64,000 nucleotides of DNA, taken from positions 42,162-106,161 of the forward strand of contig CAZSDK010000015.1 of assembly GCA_964605655.1 (NCBI GenBank). The letters are read 5' to 3'. A program made the position numbers and the translations under genes. Shown piece by piece: positions 1-7,169 of the stretch. The notes beneath the pieces were generated by a model. That model did not search any database. It was not told where the DNA came from and saw only the letters and a program-made list of their open reading frames with translations. The DNA comes from JAKLIX01 sp964605655. GTDB taxonomy: Bacteria; Bacteroidota; Bacteroidia; Bacteroidales; CAIXZF01. Position 1 is the first letter of the stretch; every line of letters begins with the position of its first letter.

Positions 1-504
1 ATAGTTGGATGGGAATTCAGGGTCCAGCTTGATGCCTTTCTCATAGAACGGAAGTGCTTTTTCATATTCTTTCTTATTCCAAAACACATTTCCCTTTTCA
101 AGAAGAATCACTCCTGAATTCGGGAAGCGCTCCAGACCGGCATCATAAGATTTGAATGCCTTATCGGTCTTACCAAGGATATCATAGCTATTTCCAAGCA
201 GTTGAAAGAGTTGTTCGGTGACATCCTTGTGATCGATGTTTTTTTCCAGGATTTTGATGGCTTGCTTATAATCTTCCTTCAGATAATAGGCATACGCCAG
301 CTCATAAGGATAATCAAACCGCCCGGGATCAAGCACCTGAGCTTCTTCCAACAGTTTAATACTTTCATCATACTTTCCATTATCCATCAGTTCAACGGCC
401 TCGCGTGCCTTTGCAAGTGCAGATTCAGCATTACTCTGAGCATTAACCAGTTGTCCAAGGCAAAAAACAAGTACAAGTCCTAACGGTAAGCATTTTCTTA
501 GCAT
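1..504 (-). CDS. TPR-repeat exported protein (3' end beyond window)
   Basis: Reading the minus strand from the ATG at 504 gives 168 open codons that run off the left edge, so the C-terminus is missing. Residues 1-22 form a signal peptide (hydrophobic LGLVLVFCLGQLVNAQ). After it come tandem 34-residue tetratricopeptide units: A-x-E-x-x-D-x-G-K-Y-D-E-S-I near residue 38, Y-x-L-A-Y-A-Y-Y-L-K near 66, and a clear N-x-x-F-W-N-K-K-E-Y-E-K-A-L-P-F-Y-E-K-G-I near 145. TPR units are protein-binding scaffolds, and in Bacteroidota such proteins are often periplasmic or envelope assembly factors. The partner cannot be told from this fragment. No gene lies between it and the tRNA on the same strand. Confidence 0.75.
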   Translation of the reverse strand, partial: MLRKCLPLGLVLVFCLGQLVNAQSNAESALAKAREAVELMDNGKYDESIKLLEEAQVLDPGRFDYPYELAYAYYLKEDYKQAIKILEKNIDHKDVTEQLFQLLGNSYDILGKTDKAFKSYDAGLERFPNSGVILLEKGNVFWNKKEYEKALPFYEKGIKLDPEFPSNY

Positions 505-756
505 AACAAGTTTATATTAAATTTCACTGAATATTAATTTGTGCAAGATCGGAGCTTTGCGGTCGGGTATTAATGAAGTGGAATCAATATCCAAAGATAC
601 GAAGGATAAGAATGTGTTTTTAATGATTTTTCACTACGAACCCTCTTTCGAGTAGTCATGGGACCCTGATAAAAATCATCCGGACAAGTAGTGGCTCATA
701 GTGGAGCGGCATGATCTCTGCCGTGCCGTTTCGACGGTAAACAACTGATAATCATA

Positions 757-818
757 TTTTTACCGCAGAGGCGCAGTGTCGCAGAGAAACTCCGCGTCTT
801 TGCGTCCCTGCGGTAAAA
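757..818. repeat. Palindromic REP-like hairpin (ACCGCAGAGGCGCAG type)
   Basis: The left arm TTTTACCGCAGAGGCGCA is the near-complement of the right arm TGCGTCCCTGCGGTAAAA, with a centre built from short GCAGAG/GCGTC units. The element is therefore a long imperfect inverted repeat. Intergenic palindromes built on (C)GCAGAGACGCAGAG are found in many copies in varied bacterial genomes, and this is a single copy in the window. There is no T-run, so it is not a simple terminator for the TPR gene. Confidence 0.6.
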
Positions 819-916
819 CCCTCTTAATCAACAATATAGATCTATAATACAATCACAAAGTCAACCAAAAACAAAAAACCACCTACCCAAAATGTGGATA
901 AGTGGCTGATTATCTA

Positions 917-934
917 AGTGAACCCGGAGGGACT
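917..934. repeat. Partial copy of tRNA-Arg 3' end (direct repeat, copy 1)
   Basis: The 18 bases here (AGTGAACCCGGAGGGACT) are identical to 998-1015, which is the T-arm and acceptor end of the tRNA-Arg gene plus two flanking bases. Just downstream, GGGAC (929-933) and TCCCG pair with CGGGA and GTCCC (970-974) to form a nested stem. A duplicated tRNA 3' end is what a tRNA-targeting integration event leaves behind, but no integrase is present nearby. Confidence 0.55.
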
Positions 935-999
935 TCCCGCTTCGCTCCGCTTATCGGGATAAACTTCTCGTCCCTGGAGACATTATGAGAAATGGAAAG

Positions 1000-1073
1000 T
1001 GAACCCGGAGGGACTCGAACCCCCAACCTTCTGATCCGTAGTCAGATGCTCTATCCAATTAAGCCACGGGTCC
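1000..1073 (-). tRNA. tRNA-Arg (anticodon ACG)
   Basis: On the minus strand the acceptor arm GGACCCG (1073-1067) pairs with CGGGTTC (1007-1001), allowing one G-U pair, followed by discriminator A at 1000. The anticodon arm is TCTGA-CTACGGA-TCAGA, which places anticodon ACG (Arg) in the loop. The T-loop GGTTCGAGTCC is canonical. CCA is not encoded and must be added after transcription. A consensus Bacteroidota promoter lies just upstream. Confidence 0.95.
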
Positions 1074-1082
1074 AAACCGCTG

Positions 1083-1113
1083 CAAAGGTAATAAATTTAA
1101 AGGAGCTGCAAAA
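1083..1113 (-). promoter_or_regulatory. Promoter of tRNA-Arg
   Basis: On the minus strand TTTTG (1113-1109) is followed after 18 bases by TACCTTTG (1090-1083). This matches the Bacteroidota TTG / TAnnTTTG consensus with correct spacing, and it ends 9 bases before the tRNA 5' end. It is one of the best promoter matches in the window. Confidence 0.7.
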
Positions 1114-1208
1114 CATCAGTTGAATTTCAGAAGGCTTTCCCCTATCCGGACACTCCGTTTATCATCATCGATTCATTAAAATCCTTCCCCGGGTTCGTTG
1201 GGATTCAT

Positions 1209-1216
1209 TACCTTTG
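1209..1216 (+). promoter_or_regulatory. Putative -7 box upstream of the barrel protein gene
   Basis: TACCTTTG matches TAnnTTTG and sits 19 bases before the ATG at 1236. No clear TTG was found at the -33 distance, so this is a partial match only. Confidence 0.4.
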
Positions 1217-1235
1217 TATCACTACTACTCTTTCC

Positions 1236-2108
1236 ATGATGAGAACCTGGCCCTCATATATAAAGGTCATCATTCTTCTTGCCTCCCTGATATCAGGCGT
1301 GAAGTGTTACGCCCAAACCGGCGATGACGACACCCTCTCCAGGTTTTCTTATGGGATGAATGTCGGCTTTTATTTCCCCGACAATCATCCGGCTGCCTTC
1401 TACAACGGCAGCCCGGTCAACGAAAACAAGCTGGACCTTATCCTGAAGAACAAATATTATATGGCCGGGATAGACACGGTGCTGAACCCATACCGGATTG
1501 ACACCACGCATCCTTACGATCTTCCCTCGGAAATGAAATACAGTCCTGCCTATTCCATCGGGTTTTATGTTCGCTATGAACTCAGCAAAAACCTGGGGGT
1601 GTTTGCCCAGTTCAACTTCGTGAAGCTGACCGCCAAGGATGTATTTCTTTTGAACATGGATGCCCCCCAGGGCTATAACCTCGATCCTACCTACAAGATT
1701 TGCGATATTTGGGGCAAAGAAAAGCGGGTGAACATCGATATCGGCATCAGCAAGTATTATAACCTGGCCCCAAAAATGGTGCTTTTCTATGAAAGTGGAC
1801 TGAACATCAACAATACAAGGGTCATTGAAAATAAAATTCGGATCGGTGAACAAACCTTCAGCCTGGTGAATCAATACGGGAACCAAAGCTATGTGCCTAA
1901 TTCACAGCTTACACAATACGAGATGATCCAGGGTGGTGTGGGATTCGGTGTTTTCGCTACCGGGGGAGTCCGCCTCATCTTCAACGACTACCTGAGCGTC
2001 GACCCGGGTGCCACCTTCTACTGGAAAGGGATCAACCTGGGTACCTACGACGGGTTCCGTCCCAATTTCAATTTCTTCGTCCGGTTCTCTTTTAAAAAGC
2101 TGCTCTGA
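1236..2108 (+). CDS. Outer-membrane beta-barrel protein (PorT-like fold, function unknown)
   Basis: A 290-residue protein with a signal peptide (residues 1-26, ending CYAQ) and no catalytic motif. The rest is rich in alternating aromatic/polar strands such as YGMNVGFYFPD, YSIGFYVRYEL, LGVFAQFNFVKL and the C-terminal FNFFVRFSFKK, which is typical of eight- to ten-stranded outer-membrane barrels in Bacteroidota. The chain ends close to an aromatic residue, as barrels do. It overlaps the next gene (cation efflux) by one base (TGATG), so the two are co-transcribed and probably translationally coupled. A metal-related role is possible from this context but is only inference. Confidence 0.7.
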   Translation: MMRTWPSYIKVIILLASLISGVKCYAQTGDDDTLSRFSYGMNVGFYFPDNHPAAFYNGSPVNENKLDLILKNKYYMAGIDTVLNPYRIDTTHPYDLPSEMKYSPAYSIGFYVRYELSKNLGVFAQFNFVKLTAKDVFLLNMDAPQGYNLDPTYKICDIWGKEKRVNIDIGISKYYNLAPKMVLFYESGLNINNTRVIENKIRIGEQTFSLVNQYGNQSYVPNSQLTQYEMIQGGVGFGVFATGGVRLIFNDYLSVDPGATFYWKGINLGTYDGFRPNFNFFVRFSFKKLL

Positions 2109-2962
2109 TGAGTGAAAAGGTACGAACAGCACGGTTATCGGTCGTCTCCAATTCCGTGCTCATTGCATTGAAGCTGGTCACAGGCCTCATCACCGGGTCG
2201 ATCAGTATCATTTCCGAAGCCATCCACTCCTTTATTGACCTCCTGGCCGCTATCATTGCTTTTTTCTCAGTGAAGATCTCCGATACGCCTCCCGACAGCC
2301 GGCATCCATACGGGCACGGTAAGTTTGAAAACCTTTCCGGGGTAATAGAGGGGATCCTCATTTTCGTGGCGGCAGGGTGGATCATCTTCGAAGCCATCAA
2401 AAAAATCCTGCACCCCGCTGAAGTGGAGTCTTTTGGACTGGGTTTCGTGGTGATGATGATATCTGGTATAGTTAACATATTTGTTTCCAGACTCTTATAC
2501 AAGACAGCAAAAAAGACGGATTCCATTGCCCTAAGGGCTGATGCCCTTCACCTGAGCACCGATGTTTTCACTTCCTTTGGTGTTGCGCTGGGTTTGCTGA
2601 TCATCTGGATTACCGGCTGGTATTTTATGGATCCGGTAATCGCTATCATTGTGGCTCTTTTTATCATTAAGGAAGCTTATGAACTGGTGGTAACGGCCTA
2701 CCAGCCGCTTTTAGACGTCACGCTTGAAGATGAAGAAATGAAGATCATCCAAAGGACGATACAGGAGCACTTAGGGGACAATATGGACTTTCACCAGCTC
2801 CGTACAAGGAAAGCCGGTGCCTACCGTTATGTTGACCTGCACCTGGAGGTCCCCGGAGAGCTGACGGTGCATCAGTCGCACCAGTTATGTGATCTTATTG
2901 AGGAGGAAATAAAAGGTAAGATCCGTAAAGTGGAAGTCTCTATCCACGTGGAACCAAAGTAA
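2108..2962 (+). CDS. Cation diffusion facilitator (CDF) family efflux transporter
   Basis: A 284-residue inner-membrane divalent metal/proton antiporter (Zn, Fe, Mn or Co class; substrate not determined). Six membrane segments fill residues 10-205, followed by a cytoplasmic ferredoxin-like domain to the end. Metal site residues are visible: E37/H40/D44 in SEAIHSFID on helix 2 and D145/H148/D152 in RADALHLSTD on helix 5. Helix 2 has E where many members have D. HPYGHGKFE (66-74) is the conserved loop after helix 2. The C-terminal domain carries several His residues (HQLRTRKAG, VHQSHQ, SIHVEPK) that usually bind metal between subunits. The start overlaps the stop of the barrel gene by one base. 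Confidence 0.9.
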   Translation: MSEKVRTARLSVVSNSVLIALKLVTGLITGSISIISEAIHSFIDLLAAIIAFFSVKISDTPPDSRHPYGHGKFENLSGVIEGILIFVAAGWIIFEAIKKILHPAEVESFGLGFVVMMISGIVNIFVSRLLYKTAKKTDSIALRADALHLSTDVFTSFGVALGLLIIWITGWYFMDPVIAIIVALFIIKEAYELVVTAYQPLLDVTLEDEEMKIIQRTIQEHLGDNMDFHQLRTRKAGAYRYVDLHLEVPGELTVHQSHQLCDLIEEEIKGKIRKVEVSIHVEPK

Positions 2963-2989
2963 ATGCTAGATGGCCAGAATGATTTTTGA

Positions 2990-3092
<103 letters not shown>

Positions 3093-3100
<8 letters not shown>

Positions 3101-4091
3101 GCTTCTCCCCTTCCTTTGGCTTCATACCACCGGGTTTTGCAATGGAATCGCGCATGGAGGTATCAGCCTTGATGTTCTCCAGTTTATAATAGTCCATCAC
3201 ACCGAGGTTTCCGCTTCTAAAGGCATCCGCTAAAGCAAGTGGGATCTGCGCTTCTGCTTCTATCACTTTGGCCCTGGCCTCCTGAGCCTTGGCTTTCATC
3301 TCCTGCTCGTTGGCCACGGCCATGGCCCTGCGTTCCTCAGCCTTAGCCTGGGCGATGTTCTTATCGGCATTGGCCTGGTCCATCTGAAGCTGGGCACCGA
3401 TATTTTTACCCACATCAATGTCGGCAATGTCAATGGACAATATTTCAAAGGCTGTTCCGGAGTCCAGTCCTTTAGCCAACACCACCTTGGATATTTTATC
3501 GGGATTCTCTAATACTTCCTTATGTGATGTTGCCGATCCGATAGCCGTAACGACACCCTCTCCTACCCTGGCCAAAACGGTTTCCTCACCGGCACCACCG
3601 ACCAGCTGTTTGATATTGGCCCTCACCGTGACCCTGGCCTTGGTGATCAGCTGAATACCATCTTTTGCAACAGCCGTCACCGGAGGGGTGTTGATCACCT
3701 TGGGGTTCACCGACATCTGCACGGCTTCAAACACATCCCTTCCGGCCAGGTCAATGGCCGTGGCGGATTTGAAATCCAGGGGTATGTTGGCCTTATCGGC
3801 AGAGATGAGGGCATTTACGACGGTCTTTACCCTTCCGCCAGCCAGGAAATGCGCCTCCAGCTCATTTCGGCTGAGTTTAAGTCCCGCCTTCGTGGCAGCG
3901 ATCAGGTTGTTCACGATAATGGCAGGAGGCACTTTCCTCCACCGCATCAGGATCAGCTGGATCAGAGAGATCCTGACACCAGACACCAGGGCGTTGAACC
4001 ACAATCCTACCGGAATAAAGTAAAAGATCAGCCAAAGACCCAACAAGCAGGCTATACCGATCACCACTACGATGAGAACACTTTGTTCCAT
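3093..4091 (-). CDS. floA: Flotillin-like protein FloA
   Basis: A 332-residue membrane scaffold that organises lipid microdomains, close to the usual FloA length (about 330). An N-terminal hydrophobic hairpin (about residues 5-32, LIVVVIGIACLLGLWLIFYF) is followed by an SPFH-type domain (TKARVTVRANIKQLVGGAGEETVLARVGEG near residue 150) and an Ala/Glu/Lys-rich coiled coil (AQAKAEERRAMAVANEQEMKAKAQ) that drives oligomerisation. It is the last gene of a minus-strand clpS-nfeD-floA run, 31 bases after nfeD. Flotillin and NfeD are standard partners, which supports the call. The C-terminus ends in KEGEKQQ and its stop codon lies inside the adjoining heptamer repeat. Confidence 0.95.
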
Positions 4092-4122
4092 AATATTAAT
4101 TTATTAATTATCAATAAATAAC

Positions 4123-4590
4123 CTATACTTTCTTCTTGACGAATATTTTATTTCCATCCACCTTCGTGATGACAACAGGAGTGTTCTGGTCAATAAAATC
4201 ACCCATGGCATTCACCTCGAAGTAATCATCATGAAACATGGCTTTACCCATGGGATTCAACCTTGAGATGGTGATACCTTCATCACCGGACTGAAGCTTG
4301 CCCTCCTGGATCACGTTCATCTTTCCTTCAACGGCATCCTTGAGCATAAATCGATTCCAGGTGCGGGCTTTCAGGACAAAGTACAGTACGATGACTGCTG
4401 ATACCAGCACCGCGGCCAGGGTAATATGCCCGGTCACGGCACCATGAACAGAATAGGCCTGCCAGATGGCAAACACCATTGACATGAACCCGAGGATACC
4501 AACCACAGTTGAGCCCGGGATCACTAAAACTTCAAGAACCAGCAACACCAGTCCGGCAATTATGAGTAATATGATAACAGTCAGTGACAT
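4123..4590 (-). CDS. NfeD family membrane protein (short form)
   Basis: A 155-residue protein of the short NfeD class. Three to four hydrophobic segments (residues 3-25, 30-46, 55-75) precede a soluble OB-fold domain (about residues 85-155: GKLQSGDEGITISRLNPMGKA ... GDFIDQNTPVVITKVDGNKIFVKK), which is the diagnostic C-terminal NfeD domain. It lacks the N-terminal ClpP-like protease domain of long forms. It lies 31 bases upstream of floA, the usual pairing, and probably acts with FloA in membrane microdomains. The start ATG is 11 bases after the clpS stop. Confidence 0.9.
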   Translation of the reverse strand: MSLTVIILLIIAGLVLLVLEVLVIPGSTVVGILGFMSMVFAIWQAYSVHGAVTGHITLAAVLVSAVIVLYFVLKARTWNRFMLKDAVEGKMNVIQEGKLQSGDEGITISRLNPMGKAMFHDDYFEVNAMGDFIDQNTPVVITKVDGNKIFVKKKV

Positions 4591-4601
4591 GAGGTTACAG
4601 T

Positions 4602-4880
4602 TTAATCGATGGATACGGTCAACCCCCTTCGTAACATTTCATCGTACATGGGCTTCAGAAAGCTGTGGTCACCACTTCTTACTGCGCACTTTCCGTTGTA
4701 ATGGGTCACCATGGCACATTGCTCAGCCTGTTCAGGTTCATGGTCACAGACTTCGATGAGGGTATCGATCACAAAATCAAAAGTGTTGAAGTCATCATTA
4801 TGAAGGATCAATTCCCTGGTCAAAGACAACTTGTCTTTGGTGTGGTCTTCGGGGTGCAGTTTTTCCTTTACCATAATCAT
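4602..4880 (-). CDS. clpS: ClpS-family ATP-dependent Clp protease adaptor
   Basis: A 92-residue adaptor that hands N-degron substrates to ClpAP/ClpCP. The ClpS core is plain: LILHNDDFNTFDFVIDTLIEVC (residues 25-46), where HNDD and the following helix form the N-degron pocket, then Q-A-E-Q-C-A-M-V-T-H-Y-N-G-K-C-A-V. The canonical ClpS has HNDDYTPMEFV; here the segment reads FNTFDFV, as in other Bacteroidota. It is the first gene of the clpS-nfeD-floA minus-strand run. A second in-frame start (M3) is possible. Confidence 0.9.
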   Translation of the reverse strand: MIMVKEKLHPEDHTKDKLSLTRELILHNDDFNTFDFVIDTLIEVCDHEPEQAEQCAMVTHYNGKCAVRSGDHSFLKPMYDEMLRRGLTVSID

Positions 4881-4944
4881 AAAATCATATCGGGTATAAA
4901 GTTAAATAAAAAATCCACAATACGTATATTTTACCTCAATAGGC

Positions 4945-4952
4945 TAATTTTG
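4945..4952 (+). promoter_or_regulatory. Putative -7 box of the Nudix gene
   Basis: TAATTTTG fits TAnnTTTG and lies 18 bases before the ATG at 4971. The -33 region is not a clear TTG. The ATG at 4961 is followed within six codons by a stop, so it is not the start. Confidence 0.4.
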
Positions 4953-4970
4953 CGGGGAAAATGAATCTTT

Positions 4971-5612
4971 ATGAGGTTTGAGAGTTTACCTGAAATGCTT
5001 CTCAACAGGCTGACCCGGCCACTGCCGGGAAGCGAAGCCCACCTGGAGCTCACATCCATGAAACGTTTCAGGAGCTTCCCCATTCGTCCGGCCCCTGACA
5101 CAAAGAAGAGCGGCGTGCTCGTACTATTATACCCTGATAATCATGACATTAAGACCATTTTCATCCAGAGACCGGATTATGACGGCGTCCATGGCGGGCA
5201 GGTTTCTTTTCCGGGGGGAAAATGGGAGAGACATGATCCTGATCTCGTTCACACGGCACTCAGAGAAAGCCAGGAAGAAATAGGCATCCGGGCCACTCAT
5301 GTCCGTGTCCTGGGAACCCTCACCGAACTGTTCATCCCACCCAGCAATTTCCTGGTCACTCCGGTGGTAGGCTGGACAGACCCCATCACGCCTTTGTTAC
5401 CCGATCCGGAAGAAGTCGTTGAAATCCTTCACATCTCAGTGTATGAACTGATAAAGCCCTCGACGCTGCAGACGAAAAGGGTCACTGCCGGTGACTGGCA
5501 GGGTGAGGTCCCCTGCTTCTTTGTTCACGACAAGATCATCTGGGGTGCTACAGCAATGATACTGAATGAAATGCTTGATGTGATCAAGCCGTTTCTACCA
5601 CCTCTATCTTAG
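4971..5612 (+). CDS. Nudix hydrolase, CoA pyrophosphatase (NudL) type
   Basis: A 213-residue cytosolic Nudix enzyme, likely cleaving CoA or oxidised CoA into 3',5'-ADP and phosphopantetheine. The upstream family signature GGQVSFPGGK is followed by a Nudix box ending ALRESQEEIGI (around residues 85-108), with E in REx2EE binding Mg. NSFLVTPVVGW-like sequence (NFLVTPVVGW) is also typical of the NudL group. The gene converges on the osmC-type gene, and the two coding regions overlap tail to tail by 29 bases (5584-5612). NudL-like specificity is from family resemblance only. Confidence 0.85.
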   Translation: MRFESLPEMLLNRLTRPLPGSEAHLELTSMKRFRSFPIRPAPDTKKSGVLVLLYPDNHDIKTIFIQRPDYDGVHGGQVSFPGGKWERHDPDLVHTALRESQEEIGIRATHVRVLGTLTELFIPPSNFLVTPVVGWTDPITPLLPDPEEVVEILHISVYELIKPSTLQTKRVTAGDWQGEVPCFFVHDKIIWGATAMILNEMLDVIKPFLPPLS

Positions 5613-6006
5613 TAACGATATTCACCTTTCCTTTGATCATGGCGCTGACGCTGCAGTACTTATCTTTAGAAAGATTGACAGCATTTTCCAGTTTCTCCAT
5701 AGGAAGATTTTTTCCATGGAAGATGTACGTCATGTAGATGGTATGATAGATCTTGGGGTGCTCTTCAGCCAGTTCCCCTTCCAGCTTCATCTCAAATTTC
5801 TCTACATCTACCCTCATTTTTTTCAGGATAGATACCACATCCATCCCGGTACAACCTGCTAAGGCGCTTAATACCAATGCCTTAGGCCTAGGGCCTTGAT
5901 CCTGTCCGCCGACAGCCTCATCAGCATCCATAATCAGGGTATGACCATTGACCTCTGCCTCAAAAGCCATTCCTCCGGTCCATGTCACGTTAACTGCAGT
6001 CTTCAT
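5584..6006 (-). CDS. OsmC/Ohr family protein
   Basis: A 140-residue thiol-dependent peroxidase-fold protein. Members reduce organic hydroperoxides with two Cys residues, and here the pair is C72 in LAGCTGMDVVS and C118 in KYCSVSAM. Both Cys are present, so catalysis is plausible. The N-terminal half is a beta sheet (VTWTGGMAFEAEVNGHTLIMDA), followed by the long central helix carrying the first Cys. It belongs to the YhfA-like OsmC branch rather than classical Ohr. It overlaps the Nudix gene at the 3' end and stands alone on the minus strand. Confidence 0.85.
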   Translation of the reverse strand: MKTAVNVTWTGGMAFEAEVNGHTLIMDADEAVGGQDQGPRPKALVLSALAGCTGMDVVSILKKMRVDVEKFEMKLEGELAEEHPKIYHTIYMTYIFHGKNLPMEKLENAVNLSKDKYCSVSAMIKGKVNIVTKIEVVETA

Positions 6007-6086
6007 TATAATTGATTTGTATGTATTAACAGCAGTGCGCTAAAATTGTTTAATGAATCCTGTTGGGCGGGAATCAAAAAGAACAC

Positions 6087-7160
6087 TTATCGAAAGCTAA
6101 AGTGGGTTGGAATGATCCCTGTTTTGAATGAATCGACCACAAATCCTTTATCGGCTAGATACCGGTAGACCCACCCATCCTGAACATAATCGACAGGATC
6201 AGAGACATATAAGAGATCATTCTTCTGGTCCAGGCCCAGGGCATACAGGTAGCCGGAATGTGGGATAAAGGCTTTCTGACTGAGCGCCGTGGACGTGATC
6301 CCCAGGTCGTACACCCCGTCCTTATAGAGGAAATACATCCTGTCTCCGGCCTGGTTGATGACCAGTTTTTCGGGATGGATACTGGTGCCAGGGAAGGGTA
6401 TATCTCTGATTATCTGTTTACTCTGTGGATTAATACAGACGAGGTGACCTTCGCTGTCACCGGCAGCAGGGAACCCGTTATAGCCGTTTCCCGAACACAG
6501 GACCCAGATCTTTCCTTCTTTATCGGATACGATACCCGTAGGTTTGGGATATACCTGCACGGTTGCGGTGACTGAGTCGGATGAGGTCTGAATGACTGAC
6601 AGAACGCTGTCAATCCCAAAACCTCCCTGGTTGAGAACAAACAACTGCTCACCCAGCAGCAACATCTTCTCAGGGCCTGTCCCGACTGGTATGTTCTTCT
6701 TAATAGATTTTGAAGTCAAATCAATGACAGCCAGGGTATTATCCCAACAACTTACATAGGCTTTCTGCTGGCTCACCGGCAGAATGTACCTGGGAAGGGT
6801 AAGACCGCTGATGCTTCCGGAACGTTGCAAATTTTTAAGATCAACGATCTCAATCTTGTTTGCATTATTGACCACGATGTACCCGAAATCACCATAGGTC
6901 TCCATCGACTGAACGATATTGCCCAGCGGCAGCTGGTTCACATTCTCATAAAGATTGTTGTAAACGACGCCGTCTGTATAATTTAAAAAACTGATGGTGC
7001 CGGTCCCTGACATGAAGGGCCCTTCGTTGCAGATAAAGACGCCGTTGTCATATTTCCCGGGAAGAGAAGTCTGCTGGGGTTCTTCCGTCTTTTCGCAGGA
7101 AATGAGCGTAGCCAGCATCATGATAGCGAAATACCTTTGTAATAAGCTCAGTTTCATCAT
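6087..7160 (-). CDS. btuG: BtuG-like surface lipoprotein (DUF5074 / YncE-type beta-propeller)
   Basis: A 357-residue lipoprotein: hydrophobic N-terminus with lipobox LISC (lipidated Cys at residue 22), then seven repeating propeller blades such as G-Y-I-V-V-N-N-A-N-K-I-E-I-V-D-L and K-A-Y-V-S-C-W-D-N-T-L-A-V-I-D-L. In Bacteroides, BtuG proteins of this fold sit on the cell surface, bind cobalamin very tightly and cap BtuB. Here the gene starts 9 bases after a BtuB-like receptor, behind a cobalamin riboswitch, so both context and fold point to B12 capture. Binding residues cannot be checked by eye. An alternative is a generic YncE-like lipoprotein. Confidence 0.75.
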   Translation of the reverse strand: MMKLSLLQRYFAIMMLATLISCEKTEEPQQTSLPGKYDNGVFICNEGPFMSGTGTISFLNYTDGVVYNNLYENVNQLPLGNIVQSMETYGDFGYIVVNNANKIEIVDLKNLQRSGSISGLTLPRYILPVSQQKAYVSCWDNTLAVIDLTSKSIKKNIPVGTGPEKMLLLGEQLFVLNQGGFGIDSVLSVIQTSSDSVTATVQVYPKPTGIVSDKEGKIWVLCSGNGYNGFPAAGDSEGHLVCINPQSKQIIRDIPFPGTSIHPEKLVINQAGDRMYFLYKDGVYDLGITSTALSQKAFIPHSGYLYALGLDQKNDLLYVSDPVDYVQDGWVYRYLADKGFVVDSFKTGIIPTHFSFR

Positions 7161-7169
7161 GAAGAGTTA

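Larger units (their letters stand above)
505..999. other. Intergenic stretch with two repeat elements
   Basis: No convincing gene is visible in this roughly 495-base region. It holds a long hairpin repeat (757-818) and a partial copy of the 3' end of the adjacent tRNA (917-934) followed by an inverted repeat (929-974), both listed separately. The rest is AT-rich and unremarkable. Confidence 0.6.

Noticed and set aside
3688..4023. Plus-strand open frames inside floA
   Set aside because: Shadow of the floA reading frame on the other strand; the flotillin protein has strong family motifs.
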